DNA from: Piscinibacterium candidicorallinum
GTDB taxonomy: Bacteria; Pseudomonadota; Gammaproteobacteria; Burkholderiales; Burkholderiaceae_C
NCBI RefSeq assembly: GCF_047549485.1
Contig: NZ_CP180191.1
Location: 310,001-374,000, forward strand
Direction: 5' to 3'
Length of the DNA: 64,000 bases
Made by a program: the position numbers and the translations under genes. Below are positions 18,936 through 28,689 of the stretch, piece after piece. The notes beneath the pieces were generated by a model that worked only from the letters and a program-made list of their open reading frames with translations, made no database searches and had not been told where the DNA came from. Every line of letters starts with the position of its first letter. Position 1 is the first letter of the stretch.

Positions 18936-19964
18936 GTGTTTTCATTCAAAAACGTCAATAGCACGCGACGCGTGATCCTTGGGCTGGCTATGGCCTTGCT
19001 CGCAGCAGCCGGCCCGGCGCAGGCCCAGCAGGAGATCACCCTGTTAAACGTTAGCTACGACCCGACCCGTGAGCTCTACAAGGAGATCAACGAAGCCTTT
19101 GCCAGGGACTGGAAGAGCAAGACGGGCCAATCACTCAACATCAAGCAATCCCACGGTGGCAGCGGTCGTCAGGCCCGGTCGATCATCGATGGCATCGAAG
19201 CCGACGTCGCCACGCTTGCGCTGGCCTATGACATCGATGCATTGCATGAACGCGGCAAGCTGATCCCGGCAGACTGGCAAAAGCGGTTGCCGCAGAACAG
19301 TGCACCGTACACGTCCACGATCGTGTTCCTCGTACGCAAGGGCAATCCGAAGCGCATCACCGATTGGTCGGATCTGATCCGGTCCGGCGTGAATGTCGTC
19401 ACACCCAACCCCAAGACCAGTGGCGGCGCGCGCTGGAACTACCTTGCGGCCTGGGGCTATGCCGTGCGCAAGAACAAGGCCAATGAAGCGCAGGCGCGTG
19501 ACTTTGTTCGCGCGCTGTTCCGCAACGTATCCGTGCTCGACAGCGGTGCTCGAGGCTCCCTGACCACCTTTGCCGAGCGTGGCGTGGGCGATGTGTTCAT
19601 CAGCTGGGAGAACGAGGCCTTCCTGGCGCTAAAGGAGTTCGGCGCTGACAAGTTCGAGATCGTGACCCCGTCGATCAGCATCCTTGCCGAGCCGCCGGTC
19701 ACGGTGATCGACAAGGTCGTGGACAAGCGCGGCACGCGGAAGGTGGCCGAGGCCTACTTGCAGTTCCTCTATACGCCCACCGCTCAGGACATCATCGGCC
19801 GCAACTTCTATCGCCCGCGTGATGCCAAGGCTGCCGCCAAGTACGCAAGTCAGTTCACGAAGGTGGATCTGTTCACCATCGACGAACTCTTCGGCGGCTG
19901 GCAGAAGGCCCAGAAGACCCACTTCGAGGATGGCGGCGTCTTCGATCAGATCTTCCGCAAGTAG
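18936..19964 (+). CDS. sbp: Sulfate ABC transporter substrate-binding protein, copy 1
   Basis: This 342-residue periplasmic protein binds sulfate (or thiosulfate) for the CysTWA transporter. It has a signal peptide (VILGLAMALLAAAGPAQAQ) and the family core LLNVSYDPTRELYKEIN, SHGGSGRQARSI and VTPNPKTSGGARWNY. GTG at 18936 is preferred because AGGAG lies 8 bp upstream; a TTG two codons earlier is too close to it. It is clearly paralogous to the second copy at 20909 along its whole length, but the residues aligned with the ligand site are not identical, so the two may differ in affinity or ligand. Confidence 0.93.
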   Translation: MFSFKNVNSTRRVILGLAMALLAAAGPAQAQQEITLLNVSYDPTRELYKEINEAFARDWKSKTGQSLNIKQSHGGSGRQARSIIDGIEADVATLALAYDIDALHERGKLIPADWQKRLPQNSAPYTSTIVFLVRKGNPKRITDWSDLIRSGVNVVTPNPKTSGGARWNYLAAWGYAVRKNKANEAQARDFVRALFRNVSVLDSGARGSLTTFAERGVGDVFISWENEAFLALKEFGADKFEIVTPSISILAEPPVTVIDKVVDKRGTRKVAEAYLQFLYTPTAQDIIGRNFYRPRDAKAAAKYASQFTKVDLFTIDELFGGWQKAQKTHFEDGGVFDQIFRK

Positions 19965-19979
19965 CCTCGGCTCAAAGCA

Positions 19980-20828
19980 ATGCCGGTCGTCATGCGACAG
20001 TTCGAGGTTTCTTATTCCCCTCAACTGCAGGCCGCTTCATGTGAGTCGTCTGGCATCCAGGGGTTCATCAACAAGTTGGGTGCGGCCGAAGACGCCTCCT
20101 TGCAGCTGGACCCCGCGGGGCGCGTCGTCAGCCGCTTCTTCAATTGTGAGATCGCCACGGCCTTTCAGGGTATTCATGGCGCGCAGAACGGCGTGGTCGC
20201 GTGGCAGGCCTTTGCCCGAGTCCGCGGCGCAGATGACAGCCATGATCTTTCACCCTGGCGGCTGTTTGCCCGCGCCGCCAGCGATGAGGACCTCGTGGCC
20301 ATGGATCGGCGCTGCCGCCTGGTTCACGCCCTCAACTTCTTCCGCCTTGCCGAAGCAGCAACGCTGGGCGACCTGCACCTCTGCGTTCATGACCGGCTAC
20401 TTTCTGCGGTCAGCAGCGATCATGGTCGCGCCTACCGGCGAGTCCTCGATAGCCTTGGTGTCGATCATCGTCGGATCGTGATCGAATTGCCCGCACTCCC
20501 CGTCGGCAATGAGTATGTGCTGGCCCAGGTGGCTGCGAGCTACCGGCTCAACGGGTTCCGCATTGCGCTCAACCCCGTGATCGACGCGCAGCTGGGGAGC
20601 TTGCTGAACCGGATCCGGGTCGATGCGGTCAAGGTCAACGCGCAGGATCTACCGAACTGGCATGGGGCAGGCATTGAAGCCGCACGAAGCGCAGTGGCCG
20701 ACGGCACGCGCCTGATCGCAAAGCGTGTTGAGACCGAGCAGCAACGGCAGTTCGCGGTCGAGGCAGGAGCTACCCATCTGCAGGGCTACTTGATGGGCCA
20801 CCCGGAGCCGGGTATCCCGAATCCCTGA
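19980..20828 (+). CDS. Degenerate EAL-domain protein
   Basis: This 282-residue protein has the fold pattern of a stand-alone EAL domain but has lost the catalytic set. The EAL motif is WQAF (75-78), the Asn strand is LCVHD, the DDFGTG loop is replaced by LNPVID (197-202), DxIKID is DAVKVN (215-220), and the late Glu motif is AKRVET (247-252). The QGYLMGHPEP end is retained. It should not hydrolyse c-di-GMP and is more likely a binding or protein-interaction module, as known for YdiV-type EAL proteins. It lies between two sulfate-binding protein genes on the same strand, 15 bp after the first, so it is probably co-transcribed. The start (ATG 19980 or 19992) has no good ribosome site. Confidence 0.8.
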   Translation: MPVVMRQFEVSYSPQLQAASCESSGIQGFINKLGAAEDASLQLDPAGRVVSRFFNCEIATAFQGIHGAQNGVVAWQAFARVRGADDSHDLSPWRLFARAASDEDLVAMDRRCRLVHALNFFRLAEAATLGDLHLCVHDRLLSAVSSDHGRAYRRVLDSLGVDHRRIVIELPALPVGNEYVLAQVAASYRLNGFRIALNPVIDAQLGSLLNRIRVDAVKVNAQDLPNWHGAGIEAARSAVADGTRLIAKRVETEQQRQFAVEAGATHLQGYLMGHPEPGIPNP

Positions 20829-20852
20829 ATATGCATGTGCGCGCCGGGTTCG

Positions 20853-20904
20853 ATAGACCGGTGCTGGCTTGGCGAACATTCGGTCTGTAGCCCGCTTCAG
20901 ACCG
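20853..20904 (+). promoter_or_regulatory. Mutually exclusive hairpins before the second sbp
   Basis: Three segments can pair in two ways: ATAGACCG (20853-20860) with CGGTCTGT (20881-20888), 8 bp with one G-T wobble, or CGGTCTG (20881-20887) with CAGACCG (20898-20904), a perfect 7-bp stem with a 10-base loop. The second stem ends 4 bases before the start codon of the second sbp and would cover its ribosome site. The layout resembles an RNA switch, but no family is recognised. Confidence 0.4.
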
Positions 20905-20908
20905 AGTC

Positions 20909-21931
20909 ATGACTTCATTTGCACCCCGCCGACTTCTTGCTGCCACGCTGTTCGTGCTTGGTAGCGCCGCGCTTGGACCCCTTGCAGCCGCACAGACCAC
21001 GCTGCTGAACGTCAGCTATGACGTGATGCGCGACTTCTACAGGGATCTCAATCCCGCCTTTGCCAAGTTCTGGAAGGACAAGACCGGGGAGACGATCACC
21101 ATCAATACGAGCCACGGGGGCTCAAGCCGTCAGGCGCGGGCTGTGGCCGACGGACTGGAAGCCGACGTGATCTCGATGAACCAGTCCACGGACATCGATC
21201 TGCTCTCCCAGCGTGGTGGTCTCGTGCCCGCCGACTGGGCCAAGCGCCTGCCGAACGCCTCAGTGCCCTTCACCAGCGCGACGGTCTTCCTGGTGCGCAA
21301 GGGCAACCCGAAGTCCATCCGTGACTGGAATGACCTCGTCAAGCCGGGCGTTCAGGTGATCGTGCCCAACCCCAAGACCTCGGGTAATGGCCGCTACACC
21401 TACCTGAGTGCGTGGCTGTACGCGCAGCGTCAGCCCGGTGGCAATGAGGCCCGGGCACGGGAGTTCGTGTCCGCACTGTTCAAGAACGTGCCGGTGCTGG
21501 ACACCGGTGGCCGCGGGGCAACCAGCACCTTCATGCAACGAAGCATTGGCGACGTGCTCGTCACTTTCGAGCAGGAAGCCGAGCTGATCGCGCGCGAATT
21601 CGGCCGCGGTGGCTACGAGGTGGTCTATCCGTCGATTGCGGTTGCCGTCGAGCCGCCTGTGGCCATCGTGGACAAGGTGGTGGACAAGAAGGGTACGCGC
21701 AAGCAGGCGCAGGCGTATCTGGAGTTCCTGTACAGCGCGCAGGGGCAGGAAATCGCAGCGCAGAACTACCTGCGCCCGCGCGATCCGGCGCTGCTCAAGA
21801 AGTACGAGAAGCAGTTCCCGCCCGTGAATCTGGTGAGCGTGCAGACGGCCTTCGGCGGCTGGGATGCCGCCCAGAAGGCGCACTTCAATGACGGTGCGCT
21901 CTTCGACCAGATCTACAGCGCAGCACGCTGA
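20909..21931 (+). CDS. sbp: Sulfate ABC transporter substrate-binding protein, copy 2
   Basis: This 340-residue periplasmic protein has a signal peptide (LLAATLFVLGSAALGPLAAAQ) and the same core as copy 1: LLNVSYDVMRDFYRDLN, SHGGSSRQARAV, VPNPKTSGNGRYTY and FGGWDAAQKAHFNDG. It lies 13 bp before cysT and so is the copy most directly coupled to the permease genes. The presence of two genes separated by a degenerate EAL gene points to an old tandem duplication. A hairpin may mask its ribosome site. Confidence 0.95.
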   Translation: MTSFAPRRLLAATLFVLGSAALGPLAAAQTTLLNVSYDVMRDFYRDLNPAFAKFWKDKTGETITINTSHGGSSRQARAVADGLEADVISMNQSTDIDLLSQRGGLVPADWAKRLPNASVPFTSATVFLVRKGNPKSIRDWNDLVKPGVQVIVPNPKTSGNGRYTYLSAWLYAQRQPGGNEARAREFVSALFKNVPVLDTGGRGATSTFMQRSIGDVLVTFEQEAELIAREFGRGGYEVVYPSIAVAVEPPVAIVDKVVDKKGTRKQAQAYLEFLYSAQGQEIAAQNYLRPRDPALLKKYEKQFPPVNLVSVQTAFGGWDAAQKAHFNDGALFDQIYSAAR

Positions 21932-21944
21932 CAGCCAGACTGAC

Positions 21945-22808
21945 ATGAGCGCCATTGCCCTTCCAGCCTCCAAACGACCGAGGGCCGCCCGCACAGCCAA
22001 GCGGGTGCTGCCGGGGTTCGGTCTGTCTTTCGGTTACACGCTGTTCTATCTGGGCCTGATCGTCCTGATTCCGCTCTCGGCGCTGCTGTTCAAGACGCTG
22101 AGCCTCACGTGGGCACAGTTCTGGGACGTCATCACGGCGCCCCAGGTGGTGGCCAGCTACCGGCTTACGTTTGGCGCGAGCTTCCTCGCCGCCACGGTGA
22201 ATGCGGTGTTCGGCCTCGTCATCGCATGGGTGTTGGTGCGCTACGAATTCCCCGGCAAGAAGATCGTCGATGCGCTCGTGGATCTCCCTTTTGCGCTGCC
22301 CACGGCGGTGGCGGGCATTTCGCTGGCCGCCCTATGGGCGCCCAACGGCTGGCTGGGTCAATGGTTCGACTTCAAGATCGCGTTCACGCCCATCGGCGTG
22401 GTGATTGCCCTGATCTTCATCGGCCTGCCCTTTGTGGTGCGGACCGTGCAGCCCGTGCTTGAAGAGGCTGAGAAGGAGCTTGAGGAAGCCGCGGCCAGTC
22501 TTGGGGCAGATCGCCTACAGACCTTTGTCCGCGTGATCTTCCCCTCAATCGTGCCGGCGCTGCTCACAGGCTTCACGCTCGCGTTCGCCCGCGCCATTGG
22601 CGAGTACGGCAGTGTGATCTTCATCGCCGGCAACATGCCCTTCGTATCCGAGATCACCCCGCTGCTGATCATTACCAAGCTGGAGCAATACGACTACGCC
22701 GGTGCGACGGCCATTGCCATCAGCATGCTGGTCATCTCCTTTGCGCTGATCCTCGCCATCAACCTGCTGCAGGCCTGGCAGCGCCGCCGCAATGGACAAG
22801 TGAAATGA
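21945..22808 (+). CDS. cysT: Sulfate ABC transporter permease CysT
   Basis: This 287-residue inner-membrane permease has six hydrophobic segments and the EAA loop (EEAAASLGADRLQTFVRVIFP) that docks the ATPase. ATG at 21945 gives MSAIALPASK; the longer frame runs into the end of the sbp gene. With CysW it forms the channel for sulfate and thiosulfate. It ends in a 17-bp tandem duplication shared with the cysW start. Confidence 0.95.
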   Translation: MSAIALPASKRPRAARTAKRVLPGFGLSFGYTLFYLGLIVLIPLSALLFKTLSLTWAQFWDVITAPQVVASYRLTFGASFLAATVNAVFGLVIAWVLVRYEFPGKKIVDALVDLPFALPTAVAGISLAALWAPNGWLGQWFDFKIAFTPIGVVIALIFIGLPFVVRTVQPVLEEAEKELEEAAASLGADRLQTFVRVIFPSIVPALLTGFTLAFARAIGEYGSVIFIAGNMPFVSEITPLLIITKLEQYDYAGATAIAISMLVISFALILAINLLQAWQRRRNGQVK

Positions 22809-22826
22809 GTGGACAACTCAAATGAG
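22793..22826 (+). repeat. 17-bp tandem duplication at the cysT/cysW junction
   Basis: TGGACAAGTGAAATGAG (22793-22809) is followed at once by TGGACAACTCAAATGAG (22810-22826), 15 of 17 bases identical. The first copy holds the cysT stop in ATGA, the second holds the present cysW start. Confidence 0.85.
22805..22825 (+). other. Six-codon mini open frame between cysT and cysW
   Basis: ATG at 22805 overlaps the cysT stop as ATGA and reads MSGQLK to a TGA at 22823-22825 that itself overlaps the cysW start as ATGA. It arose with the tandem duplication. It would pass ribosomes from cysT to cysW by two coupled restarts; a function for the peptide is unlikely. Confidence 0.5.
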
Positions 22827-23748
22827 CAGCGCCACCCTGAACCGCAAGCTGAGTGAGCCGCGTTGGGTGCGCTACACCCTGATCGGCATCGCGCTGGCGT
22901 TCCTCACGCTGTTTCTCGTGATGCCGCTGGTCATCGTCTTCTATGAGGCGCTGGCCAAGGGCGCAGAGGTCTTTGTGGCTTCGCTCACGGAGCCCGACGC
23001 GGCGCATGCCATCAAGCTCACACTGACTGTGGCGGCGATTGCCGTGCCCTTGAATCTCGTATTCGGCTTGGCCGCCGCGTGGGCGATCACCAAGTTCGAG
23101 TTCCGCGGCAAGCAGTTCCTCATCACCCTGATCGATCTGCCGTTCTCGGTGTCTCCGGTGGTGGCCGGCCTCATCTATGTGCTGGTGTTCGGCCGTCAGG
23201 GGTGGTTCGGTCCCTGGCTGGCAGAGCACGATCTGAAGATCATCTTTGCGGTGCCGGGCATGGTGCTGGCCACTGTGTTCGTGACCTTCCCCTTCGTGGC
23301 GCGCGAACTCATCCCGCTGATGCAGACCCAGGGGACTGAAGAGGAGCAGGCCGCGCTGGTGCTGGGCGCGAATGGCTGGCAGATCTTCTGGCGCGTCACT
23401 CTGCCCAATGTGAAGTGGGCGCTGCTGTACGGCGTGATCCTGTGCAACGCCCGCGCGATGGGGGAGTTCGGTGCCGTCAGTGTCGTGTCGGGCCACATTC
23501 GTGGCCAGACCAACACCATCCCGCTGCACGTGGAGATTCTCTACAACGAATACCAGTTCACGGCGTCCTTCGCAGTGGCCTCGATCCTTGCGCTGCTGGC
23601 CATCGTCACGCTGGCGCTCAAGAGCATCGTCGAATGGCGAGCCGAGCGCGAACGCCATGCGGCCGATCTGCCAATGGAGCGGCCCGATGCATTCAATCCA
23701 CCCAAGCCCCCCGTCCAGGCAGCGCTGCGTCCGGCGGCTGCGGAGTAA
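22822..23748 (+). CDS. cysW: Sulfate ABC transporter permease CysW
   Basis: This 308-residue permease partners CysT. It shows six hydrophobic segments and the EAA loop (EEEQAALVLGANGWQIFWRV). The segment RAMGEFGAVSVVSGHIRGQT is typical of CysW. The start lacks a clear ribosome site, so translation probably depends on coupling through the overlapping ATGA junctions. It ends 3 bp before cysA. Confidence 0.95.
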   Translation: MSSATLNRKLSEPRWVRYTLIGIALAFLTLFLVMPLVIVFYEALAKGAEVFVASLTEPDAAHAIKLTLTVAAIAVPLNLVFGLAAAWAITKFEFRGKQFLITLIDLPFSVSPVVAGLIYVLVFGRQGWFGPWLAEHDLKIIFAVPGMVLATVFVTFPFVARELIPLMQTQGTEEEQAALVLGANGWQIFWRVTLPNVKWALLYGVILCNARAMGEFGAVSVVSGHIRGQTNTIPLHVEILYNEYQFTASFAVASILALLAIVTLALKSIVEWRAERERHAADLPMERPDAFNPPKPPVQAALRPAAAE

Positions 23749-23751
23749 GCC

Positions 23752-24840
23752 ATGAGCATTGCAGTTCAAAACGTGTCCAAGCGCTTCGGCGACTTTCATG
23801 CCCTGCGCGATGTCGATCTCGAGATCCAGTCAGGCGAGCTGGTGGCGCTGCTGGGGCCTTCAGGCTGCGGCAAGACCACCTTGCTGCGCATCATCGCCGG
23901 GCTGGAGGGCGCAGACACCGGCAGCATCCTGTTCTCCGGCGAGGATGCGACCGACCTGCATGTGCGCGAGCGCAATGTGGGCTTCGTGTTTCAGCACTAC
24001 GCGCTGTTTCGTCACATGACGGTGTTCGAGAACGTCGCCTTCGGTCTGCGTGTCAAGCCGCGCGGCAAGCGGCCCAGCGAGGCACAGATCAAGGACAAGG
24101 TGCACGACCTGCTGAAGCTTGTGCAGCTTGACTGGCTGGCAGACCGGTTTCCGGCCCAGCTCTCGGGCGGCCAGCGCCAGCGAATTGCGCTGGCCCGCGC
24201 GCTGGCGGTGGAGCCGAAGGTCCTGCTGCTCGACGAGCCTTTCGGCGCACTGGACGCCAAGGTGCGCAAGGAGCTGCGCCGCTGGCTGCGCCGCCTGCAC
24301 GACGAGCTGCACGTCACAAGCGTTTTTGTCACGCACGACCAGGACGAAGCACTTGAAGTGGCTGATCGCGTGGTGCTCATGAATGCCGGGCGGATCGAGC
24401 AGGTTGGCACGCCGGCCGAAGTTTGGTCGGCGCCCGCCAACCCCTTTGTCTACGGGTTCCTGGGCGATGTGAACCGCTTCCCCGCACAGGTAGATGCGCA
24501 GGGCGCGACCGTGCTGGGCGTGTCGGTGGACGCACCGGGCGTCGCGGATCACGGCGTCATCGATCATGCAGGCAACGGCCCCCAGACCGCCGTGGCCTTC
24601 GTGCGACCTCACGAGCTGCTGGTCGAGCCGCACGTACAGGGCGCCCCCGGTCTGCCGGTGCGGCTGATTCGCTCACGCCAGGCGGGCGCTTTGGTGGTGC
24701 TGGAGCTTGCAGCCGATGCCGGGCCGGAGCATGTGGAAGCGCAGATCGGCATCGACGAGTTTCAGCGCCTGAACCCGCAGCCCGGTCAGCTGCTGCTCGC
24801 GCGGCCGCGCCAGGCGCGGGTCTTCCTTGAGGCGGCGTAG
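23752..24840 (+). CDS. cysA: Sulfate ABC transporter ATP-binding protein CysA
   Basis: This 362-residue ATPase drives sulfate import. It has Walker A GPSGCGKTT (about 35-43), signature LSGGQRQRIALARAL, Walker B VLLLDEPFGALD and the H-loop VFVTHDQDEA, followed by a C-terminal TOBE-like regulatory region (about 240-362). It sits between cysW and a rhodanese gene with 3-bp gaps on both sides. Confidence 0.96.
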   Translation: MSIAVQNVSKRFGDFHALRDVDLEIQSGELVALLGPSGCGKTTLLRIIAGLEGADTGSILFSGEDATDLHVRERNVGFVFQHYALFRHMTVFENVAFGLRVKPRGKRPSEAQIKDKVHDLLKLVQLDWLADRFPAQLSGGQRQRIALARALAVEPKVLLLDEPFGALDAKVRKELRRWLRRLHDELHVTSVFVTHDQDEALEVADRVVLMNAGRIEQVGTPAEVWSAPANPFVYGFLGDVNRFPAQVDAQGATVLGVSVDAPGVADHGVIDHAGNGPQTAVAFVRPHELLVEPHVQGAPGLPVRLIRSRQAGALVVLELAADAGPEHVEAQIGIDEFQRLNPQPGQLLLARPRQARVFLEAA

Positions 24841-24843
24841 ATC

Positions 24844-25365
24844 ATGAGTAGCATCCCGCATCCCCACGCATCTGAATCGGATGCATCCACTGCAGCTGGC
24901 GTGCGCGATGCACTCGACGCAAAGGCCGATGCGCTCTTTGCGAAGGCGGCCGAGCGTCGGGCGCAGCTCGAACTGCAGTACGCCGGTGCCGTCACCCCGC
25001 CAGAGGCCTGGCGCCTTGCGTCCAGCGGCCATGCGCTCATTGTCGATGTGCGCACCCATGCAGAGTGGAACTACGTGGGCCGGCTACCGGAGGTGCCGCT
25101 GATCTCCTGGCGGATCTATCCCGACAATCGCGTCAACGACGGCTTTCTCGACGAACTGGCGCAACGCGTGCCGCGGGATCGGCCTGTGCTGTTTCTGTGC
25201 CGCAGCGGCTTGCGCTCCCACGCGGCTGCGCAGGCCGCCACCGAGGCGGGCTGGCAGGCCGCATACAACATCCTCGAGGGCTTCGAGGGCGATCTGGACG
25301 ACGCCGGGCAGCGCGGGCGGCGCAACGGCTGGCGCCTGCATGGTCTGCCATGGGTGCAGAGCTGA
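24844..25365 (+). CDS. Rhodanese-domain protein in the sulfate operon
   Basis: This 173-residue protein has an N-terminal helical extension (residues 1-50) and a single rhodanese domain with VDVRTHAEW and the active-site loop CRSGLRS (C119). It should carry sulfur as a persulfide or move sulfane sulfur, for example after thiosulfate uptake through CysTWA. It follows cysA by 3 bp and closes this operon. Its C-terminal part (ILEGFEGDLDD, then GWRLHGLPW) is closely matched by the second rhodanese at 59952-60347. Confidence 0.9.
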   Translation: MSSIPHPHASESDASTAAGVRDALDAKADALFAKAAERRAQLELQYAGAVTPPEAWRLASSGHALIVDVRTHAEWNYVGRLPEVPLISWRIYPDNRVNDGFLDELAQRVPRDRPVLFLCRSGLRSHAAAQAATEAGWQAAYNILEGFEGDLDDAGQRGRRNGWRLHGLPWVQS

Positions 25366-25391
25366 CCCGTTGCCAGGCTCAAACCGGGTGC

Positions 25392-25469
25392 AGATCGGCC
25401 CCTGACATGCGCGACTGAACTGAGGCCCGAGAATGGGCCGCAACCCGCATGCTGCAAGCGGATTTCGGC
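25392..25469 (+). repeat. Dispersed 3'-end repeat behind the rhodanese gene
   Basis: The segment opens with AGATCGGCCCCTG and closes with AACCCGCATG and CAAGCGGATTTCGGC. The copy at 32787-32855 has the matching blocks AGATCGGCTTCTG, AAACCCGCATG and CAAGCGGAAAGGC in the same order and spacing. Confidence 0.55.
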
Positions 25470-25480
25470 AAATCTCAATA

Positions 25481-25497
25481 TTCAACAATTGATTGAA
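25481..25497. promoter_or_regulatory. Inverted repeat upstream of cysI
   Basis: TTCAA and TTGAA arms flank CAATTGA in the most AT-rich part of the gap, about 290 bp before cysI. It could be a regulator site for the cysI operon; CysB is the obvious candidate but nothing in the sequence proves it. Confidence 0.35.
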
Positions 25498-25671
25498 AAT
25501 AGATCGATTTTTAATGGTCTTTTCAAGTGAACGTTGAAACAACGCGTGCTGAAAGTGCAGCATGCGCGGCGCAACTGGCCGGCGCAACGTCTGGGCGCTC
25601 GCCTGCGCAGCACGCGAACCGAAAAAGCTTTGTGCGGAATTGCGGGATAACCCTTTGCGCGATCGCCGACC

Positions 25672-25779
25672 ATGCGCAGCATGGAATCGCTCACCCCGCT
25701 CGCACGCCATGCACGTGCAGCGCCGGCCGTCTGCCTGATCAATGGCCCCTGCGGCGTGAGCAGCACGCTGGTCTTCTGA
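25672..25779 (+). CDS. Possible 35-residue leader peptide before cysI
   Basis: An ATG at 25672 opens a 35-codon frame (a second ATG is codon 4) that ends in TGA 10 bp before the cysI start. The C-terminal half contains two cysteines, C21 and C27, in AVCLINGPCGVSSTLVF. A cysteine-containing leader directly before a sulfite reductase gene could sense cysteine supply by translation. There is no strong ribosome site, and one such frame could arise by chance in this composition. Confidence 0.3.
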   Translation: MRSMESLTPLARHARAAPAVCLINGPCGVSSTLVF

Positions 25780-25789
25780 GACTCAACTC

Positions 25790-27482
<1,693 letters not shown>

Positions 27483-27490
<8 letters not shown>

Positions 27491-27998
27491 GCTGATCGTG
27501 AATGGCGCAGTGGTCGCTGACACCTTTGTGCGCATTGCTGCGGTCGATGATCTGGCGCAGCTGCCGGTCGATCAGGATGTGCTCGCACCGTTGTCTGTCT
27601 GGCAGGCCATGCCGGAGCGTCTCATCGATCGTGCCGGGCGCCGCGGCCTGCTTCTGGCCCCCGATGCAGACCCCACTCAGGCGCAGCCTTTCTTCAGCCG
27701 GCTGGATGTGATTGCGGTCGAGTTTCCCAGCATGGTGGACGGGCGCGGTTTCTCGCTCGCCTATCTGCTGCGCACCCGCCTGGGTTGGCGCGGCGAACTT
27801 CGCGCAGTCGGCCCGCTGGTACGCGACCAGCTGCAGATGCTTGCCCGCGTCGGATTTGACGCCATGAGCCTGCGCGAAGGGCAGGACCTTCATGCGGCGC
27901 TGTCCAGCCTGCGGGACTTCTCTGAACCTTATCAGGGTTCTGCCGACGAAGCTCGACCCCTGTTTGCGCGCGCATCACTGGAGAGCAGCCATGTCTGA
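27483..27998 (+). CDS. DUF934 family protein, CysI-associated
   Basis: This 171-residue protein belongs to DUF934, a family regularly found directly after cysI in proteobacteria and thought to support sulfite reduction, though its biochemistry is unsettled. Typical features are DVLAPLSVWQ, IAVEFPSMVDGRGFSLAYLL and LRTRLGWRGELRAVG. ATG at 27483 overlaps the end of cysI by 8 bp, and its own end overlaps cysH by 8 bp. Confidence 0.9.
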
Positions 27999-28689
27999 CC
28001 TGAAGACCGGCGCACTGCACGCCATGCTCACGGGGATCGCCAAGCGCTATCCGGGCGCCGCGATCGCGTCGTCCATGCAGATGGAGGACATGATCCTCAC
28101 GGATGTGCTGGCTCGTCTCAAGCTGCCTCTGGCGGTCTTCATGCTCGACACCGGGCGGTTGCACAGCGAGACCCTGGCCATGGTCGGTCGCGTCAAGGAG
28201 CGCTACGGCATCGAGGTCGAGGTCTACCAGCCGCAGGAGACCAAGGTGAAGCAGTACGTTCAACAGCACGGCCTGAATGCCTTCTACGAGAGCGTTGAAC
28301 TGCGCAAGAGTTGCTGCGGTATCCGCAAGGTCGAACCCCTGGCGCGCGCGCTGCGTGACCGCCCGGCCTGGATCACCGGCCAGCGCCGTGCCCAGTCCGT
28401 TACACGCACCGAGCTGAAGCTCGAAGACTTCGACCCCACCCACGGCCTGCCCAAGTTCAACCCGCTGACTGAGTGGACGGACGCGGAAGTCCGCGCCTAC
28501 ATCAGCGCCTTCGATGTGCCTGTGAATGCCTTGCACGCCCGCGGCTACCCCAGCATCGGGTGCGAGCCCTGCACGCGTGCGATCAAGCCGGGCGAAGACC
28601 CCCGCGCCGGCCGCTGGTGGTGGGAGAGCAGCGAGAGCAAGGAATGCGGCCTGCACGTCATCCCGATCAAGCAAGAGAGCCACGCATGA
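27991..28689 (+). CDS. cysH: Adenylylsulfate (APS) reductase, CysH family
   Basis: This 232-residue enzyme reduces activated sulfate to sulfite. It has the cysteine pairs C108-C109 (KSCCGIRK) and C191/C194 (CEPC) that bind a [4Fe-4S] cluster, the mark of APS reductases as opposed to PAPS reductases, and the catalytic C219 in ECGLH. It therefore probably uses APS made by CysDN directly, which fits the lack of an APS kinase. It overlaps the DUF934 gene by 8 bp and cysD by 4 bp (ATGA). Confidence 0.95.
   Translation: MSDLKTGALHAMLTGIAKRYPGAAIASSMQMEDMILTDVLARLKLPLAVFMLDTGRLHSETLAMVGRVKERYGIEVEVYQPQETKVKQYVQQHGLNAFYESVELRKSCCGIRKVEPLARALRDRPAWITGQRRAQSVTRTELKLEDFDPTHGLPKFNPLTEWTDAEVRAYISAFDVPVNALHARGYPSIGCEPCTRAIKPGEDPRAGRWWWESSESKECGLHVIPIKQESHA

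Larger units (their letters stand above)
25366..25789. other. Intergenic region before cysI
   Basis: This 424-bp gap holds one copy of the dispersed repeat (25392-25469), an AT-rich stretch with an inverted repeat (25481-25497), a GGGATAACC element (about 25644-25652) and a 35-codon open frame (25672-25779) ending 10 bp before cysI. The second sulfur operon's promoter should be here. Confidence 0.5.
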
